NCBI GenBank assembly: GCA_932521035.1
Contig: OW051497.1
Location: 10,478,001 to 10,542,000, forward strand
Direction of reading: 5' to 3'
DNA: 64,000 nucleotides
Source: Oscheius dolichura
Taxonomy: Eukaryota; Nematoda; Chromadorea; Rhabditida; Rhabditidae
The notes below the pieces were generated by a model. The model had not been told where the DNA came from, ran no database searches, and saw only the letters and a list, made by a program, of their open reading frames with translations. Numbering within the stretch: the stretch's first letter is position 1; the number at the start of each line of letters is the position of its first letter. Positions 61,054 through 64,000 of the stretch are shown here, in pieces. The translations under genes were made by a program, and so were the position numbers.

Positions 61054-62572
61054 CTATTGTTCTTTGTAGCAGGTATAAACACTTGTGTTTGGTGGCATTC
61101 GGGCAAGACGACGTAGTTGGATGTTGACGAAACCGGCAGCTGTGAGAAGTTCGAGGAATGTTTCCTGGGGGCACATTGAGCCAAGAGCCATCGAATCTGT
61201 TATTCATGGTCAGATTTAATTATACTCCTTTTTACCTTCATCTGAGGACGCCAATGGCAGACATTGAAAGAAAGAGATACAAAAAGGGAGGACTGCGTCA
61301 CTTCCAAATCTGATCTAAACAACTTCTATGTGTTTCACTAGTGCACGTGCATCACCTTGTTTTCATACATCGTGTTGGGACAAGCTGAATCAATCATGAT
61401 GAGAGTTCCACCCGAATTAAGGACTCTGTAGCATTGTTCAAAACACTAAAGAAACATTCACAATCTCGGAAATTAGGGGATTACCTTGTCTGGACGAGCC
61501 ATGTCATGCGTGGAGAAGTGAATAAATATAAGGTCGAAGACACTTTCCCAATCTGCATAAAGATCAGTTGCATCGCAACAAACAAATTTCAGATTCGTGA
61601 AAGGTTGAGTAGATGTTTTCCTAAAGGGTGTATTACTGTAAAGGTCATTCTATTACCTTCTCTGGTGGGCAACTCTAATGGCACTCGAGTCTATGTCGAT
61701 TCCTGTGTACTGATTGTTAGGAAAAAGAGAGGCAAATACAGCCGAATGAGCACCGGATCCACAACCAACTTCCAAAACCATTTGATCGCCTTTCTTCAGC
61801 CTAACCTGAACAAGAAACATGAAAAGGGAAAAGAAAAGAAGTACAAAGAGTTCTTCATTAAGAGAAGCTTCACAAATTCTGCGAACGTCGCCTAAAAACT
61901 GGAGATGGTCGCAGGGATCGTCTAGGTCATTTTTGTACCAATTATAATCTTTGGAAAATAACCCTAAACCCCGGATTATTCTATAAATAACCAGGATACC
62001 TCTGGGTCCTCCTTCTTTGATACACTCCACTAACTTGGGATAAACCTCGGTATTAATAAGACATGCGCTCGGACTGTTGTGCAGTTCTCTTTTCAGCAGC
62101 ACCTGAATCCACAGTATACTTGCAATATTGTGTAAACATGCTTCGACGTCATCTGCCCTAACCCAGTACTTGTCATCGGAATCAACCTCGATTATATCTG
62201 CAGATGACATAATGGCCAGCCATTCCTTGACATATCTAGTCTTGCACTTTGCATTTTCGGCGATCTCCTCAGGGGTTGCGTGACTAAAGCAGGCATTTTT
62301 AAACCCGACGGCAACCGCCACCGTATGTTATTCGTGATCTCTGTCATTTTCTGGAATAGCCCTAGTTTCAACCCTAGAAGAACGGCAGAGTTAAGCAAGT
62401 ACGCCTCATCCAGTTGCTAAAGAGGGAATGTAGGCACTGCCGGAATTAAACCTACGTCTAGTTTTTGTTTTAATCTGCTGGGTGGTTTAAAAGCCCCTAA
62501 CGTTCCTGCGAGACTCTCTTGTGAGCTACTCGAGTCGTCTAAACTGTCGTCCAATCGCTTAGCGTTGAACAT
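61054..62572 (-). CDS. SAM-dependent methyltransferase with N-terminal winged-helix-like domain, copy 1
   Basis: The start exon at 62572 reads MFNAKRLDDSLDDSSSSQES, a Ser/Asp-rich lead, then QLDEAYLLNSAVLLGLKLGL and FQKMTEITNNIR. A 38-nt intron leads to HATPEEIAENAKCKTRYVKE, WLAIMSSADIIEVDSDDKYW: the winged-helix-like region of Rv2258c-type methyltransferases. The Rossmann part has motif I MVLEVGCGSGAHSAVFASLF, YTGIDIDSSAIRVAHQR, the motif IV region DWESVFDLIFIHFSTHDMAR, and an end FLELLTAAGFVNIQLRRLAR ... YTCYKEQ, stopping at TAG 61056-61054. Nematode genomes have expanded families of this type; the substrate is unknown, and a small molecule is likelier than nucleic acid or protein. A close paralogue lies upstream in tandem. 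The Ser/Asp-rich lead is poorly conserved, so a later start cannot be ruled out. Confidence 0.8.
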
Positions 62573-62803
62573 GTTATAAAATATGAATAGAGAAGTTCAA
62601 GACGTAATGGAATGATAGCGGATTCAATAATGAGGAGCTCCGCCCTCTTGGCAGTGCGGAAATCAAATAGGTATCCATGGAGATTAACGGCTGGTCTCAC
62701 CTGGGCCATTAATTGATGCTGTTGTTTAAAAGTTAGGCGTTCGAAGTGAAAGCAAGACACAGCTAGTATATTTATTCACAGATTAAAACAGGGTCTAGTC
62801 TAC
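62573..62803 (-). other. Short gap between tandem methyltransferases
   Basis: About 230 nt between the stop of copy 2 and the start of copy 1, same strand. This spacing allows either a short independent promoter or co-transcription. A 73-codon frame at 62539-62760 (-) overlaps it and has no recognisable character. Confidence 0.4.
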
Positions 62804-64000
62804 TTATTTCTTGCACACATACAGCTGGTTGATCATGAATTCAGGGGTTTCTTTGACCTCAATATTGCTGAAACCAGCCTCTTCTATCATCTTACAAGCC
62901 ATTTGTCTCCCCCACATAGTTCCAGCACAGATAGCATCTGAAAGAGTCACTAACAGAGTGAAAAGGATGACTTTCCTGCGGAGTTACTAGCCACCGGAAG
63001 ACAATGATAGTAGGAGAAGCCATAGAGCATGCTGGCGAGAGGACCGTACCTTTTCTATAAGAACGCGTTTCTGCACAGACAGCTATTATTAACTAACCTT
63101 GTTTTCATAAATGTTGCTTACTCCCGCCGTTTCTAGCATGCCAAAGTAGCCACCTGGCTTCAGTACGCGGTGGATTTCTTTCAGGGACTAAAAAACAAGC
63201 TCAAGGAGGAGTATCTAACTCACCAAGTCGGGTCTTGTTTGATCGTGGCAAGCGTCAAAAATAAGAACCAAGTCATACTTATCTGTCCAGTCAGCGTCCA
63301 ACTTGGCCGCGTTCATTTGGATAAAAGCGAGGTTATCAAACGTTTTTCCGTCATCCTTTCTAAAAATACAATTACAGTCATTCGTGCGGAGAAGCAGACC
63401 GTCTCTGATTAGCTGAATGAACAGCATCAAGTGTGACATCAATGCCAGTAAAATTAGACTCCGGGAAATGCTCAGCCAGGTGAGCAATGTGGAAGCCCGT
63501 ACCACAGCCCACGTCCAAGACCATCATACCCCCAGAGATTAGTTTCTGCTAAAATTGGAGATACTGAAATGGAGGGGGTAATAATGTCACGTTGAGGTCT
63601 TCAGATATCATTGGGAGCAGATGACTAATGAGATGCTCCTTGTGCAGGATCTCCGAATGTTCGCCAATAAGATCACAGACTCCTTTATAGGAAGAATATT
63701 CCATTCCTAGGACACAACAGTTGGAAATGCTCTGTTTGTCTGACTAACCATAAGGCCCATCTTTTCTAAAACATTCCATAAGTTCGTTGGTAACCGGCAT
63801 GGCATCGACAGTCGTGACATTGTGGATCACTCCCCAACTCTTCGTTGTCAAAACCTGTGAATAAGATTTAGAAAGAGATAATCTCAGAGACTGACTTGGA
63901 CATTTTCAGGCTTAATGAAAAACTTCTCATCCTCGGTGACCTCAAGAATATCGGCACTTGCGAGGAAGGCCAACCATTCTTTAACATAGCGAGGTTTGCA
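62804..64000 (-). CDS. SAM-dependent methyltransferase with winged-helix-like domain, copy 2 (partial)
   Basis: This copy runs off the right edge, so its N terminus is missing. The most upstream part seen is CKPRYVKEWLAFLASADILE then VTEDEKFFIKPENVQ, aligned with the winged-helix part of copy 1 (CKTRYVKEWLAIMSSADIIE). Further on are VLTTKSWGVIHNVTTVDAMP, MEYSSYKGVCDLIGEHSEIL, SAM motif I MMVLDVGCGTGFHIAHLAEH, FTGIDVTLDAVHSA, an acidic post-I segment (DWTDKYDLVLIFDACHDQ), SLKEIHRVLKPGGYFGMLET, and the end MACKMIEEAGFSNIEVKETP ... YVCKK with TAA 62806-62804. Acidic and Gly motifs needed for SAM binding are intact. The copies are clearly paralogous but already diverged, especially in the C-terminal third, so the duplication is not recent. 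Confidence 0.8.

Noticed and set aside
62280..62340. Apparent frameshift in methyltransferase copy 1 between QKMTEITN and HATPEEIAEN
   Set aside because: A 38-nt GT..AG intron restores the frame cleanly, so the gene is not broken.
1..64000. Mobile elements, CRISPR arrays, viral insertions
   Set aside because: No reverse transcriptase, transposase, capsid or integrase-like frame, terminal repeat pair or regularly spaced repeat array was seen.

Overview
The window is nuclear DNA of a compact animal genome, most likely a nematode. The ryanodine receptor reads almost identically to what I remember of nematode UNC-68, from its first exon (33029) to its last residues (55729). Introns are spliceosomal (GT..AG) and tiny, many of 35-60 nt. 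Several start codons lie within about 20 nt of a bare 3' splice site, as expected if mRNAs are spliced-leader trans-spliced. Base composition is moderate and genes are close together on both strands. The species cannot be named from the sequence alone.

Layout: 23-109 (-) first coding exon of AP-2 sigma, divergent from Cdc37 (463-2071, +). 2443-3631 (-) polyprenol reductase SRD5A3. 5445-10401 (-) a CRIM1/CRM-1-like transmembrane protein with IGFBP-like, VWC and antistasin-like modules. 14514-16497 (-) Arp2. 17968-21617 (+) a type A LGR (glycoprotein-hormone-receptor-like GPCR, FSHR-1-like). 23518-25631 (+) a gustatory-receptor-like 7TM protein. 26356-26632 (-) an unrecognised 79-residue basic protein. 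27023-30322 (+) EDEM2 with a long C-terminal extension. 33029-55729 (+) the ryanodine receptor, by far the largest gene, with two candidate first exons and a strong pair of mutually exclusive exons. 56050-57511 (+) a three-domain TIL protease-inhibitor-like secreted protein, followed after 96 nt by a second secreted Cys-module protein ending in YPGQ[S/T] pentapeptide repeats (57608-59596). 59617-60561 (-) a SPEC3/Stum family membrane protein. 61054-62572 and 62804-64000 (-) two tandem SAM methyltransferases with an N-terminal winged-helix-like part; the second runs off the window.

Most genes are conserved housekeeping or signalling genes: endocytosis, Hsp90 kinase folding, dolichol synthesis, ER glycoprotein quality control, actin nucleation and Ca2+ release. 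The least ordinary material is the secreted TIL/Cys-module/YPGQ pair, the EDEM2 tail, and the alternative exons of the ryanodine receptor. I saw no CRISPR array, insertion sequence, rRNA or convincing tRNA. Exon boundaries were read by eye from splice consensus and protein continuity, so spans are firmer than every internal junction.
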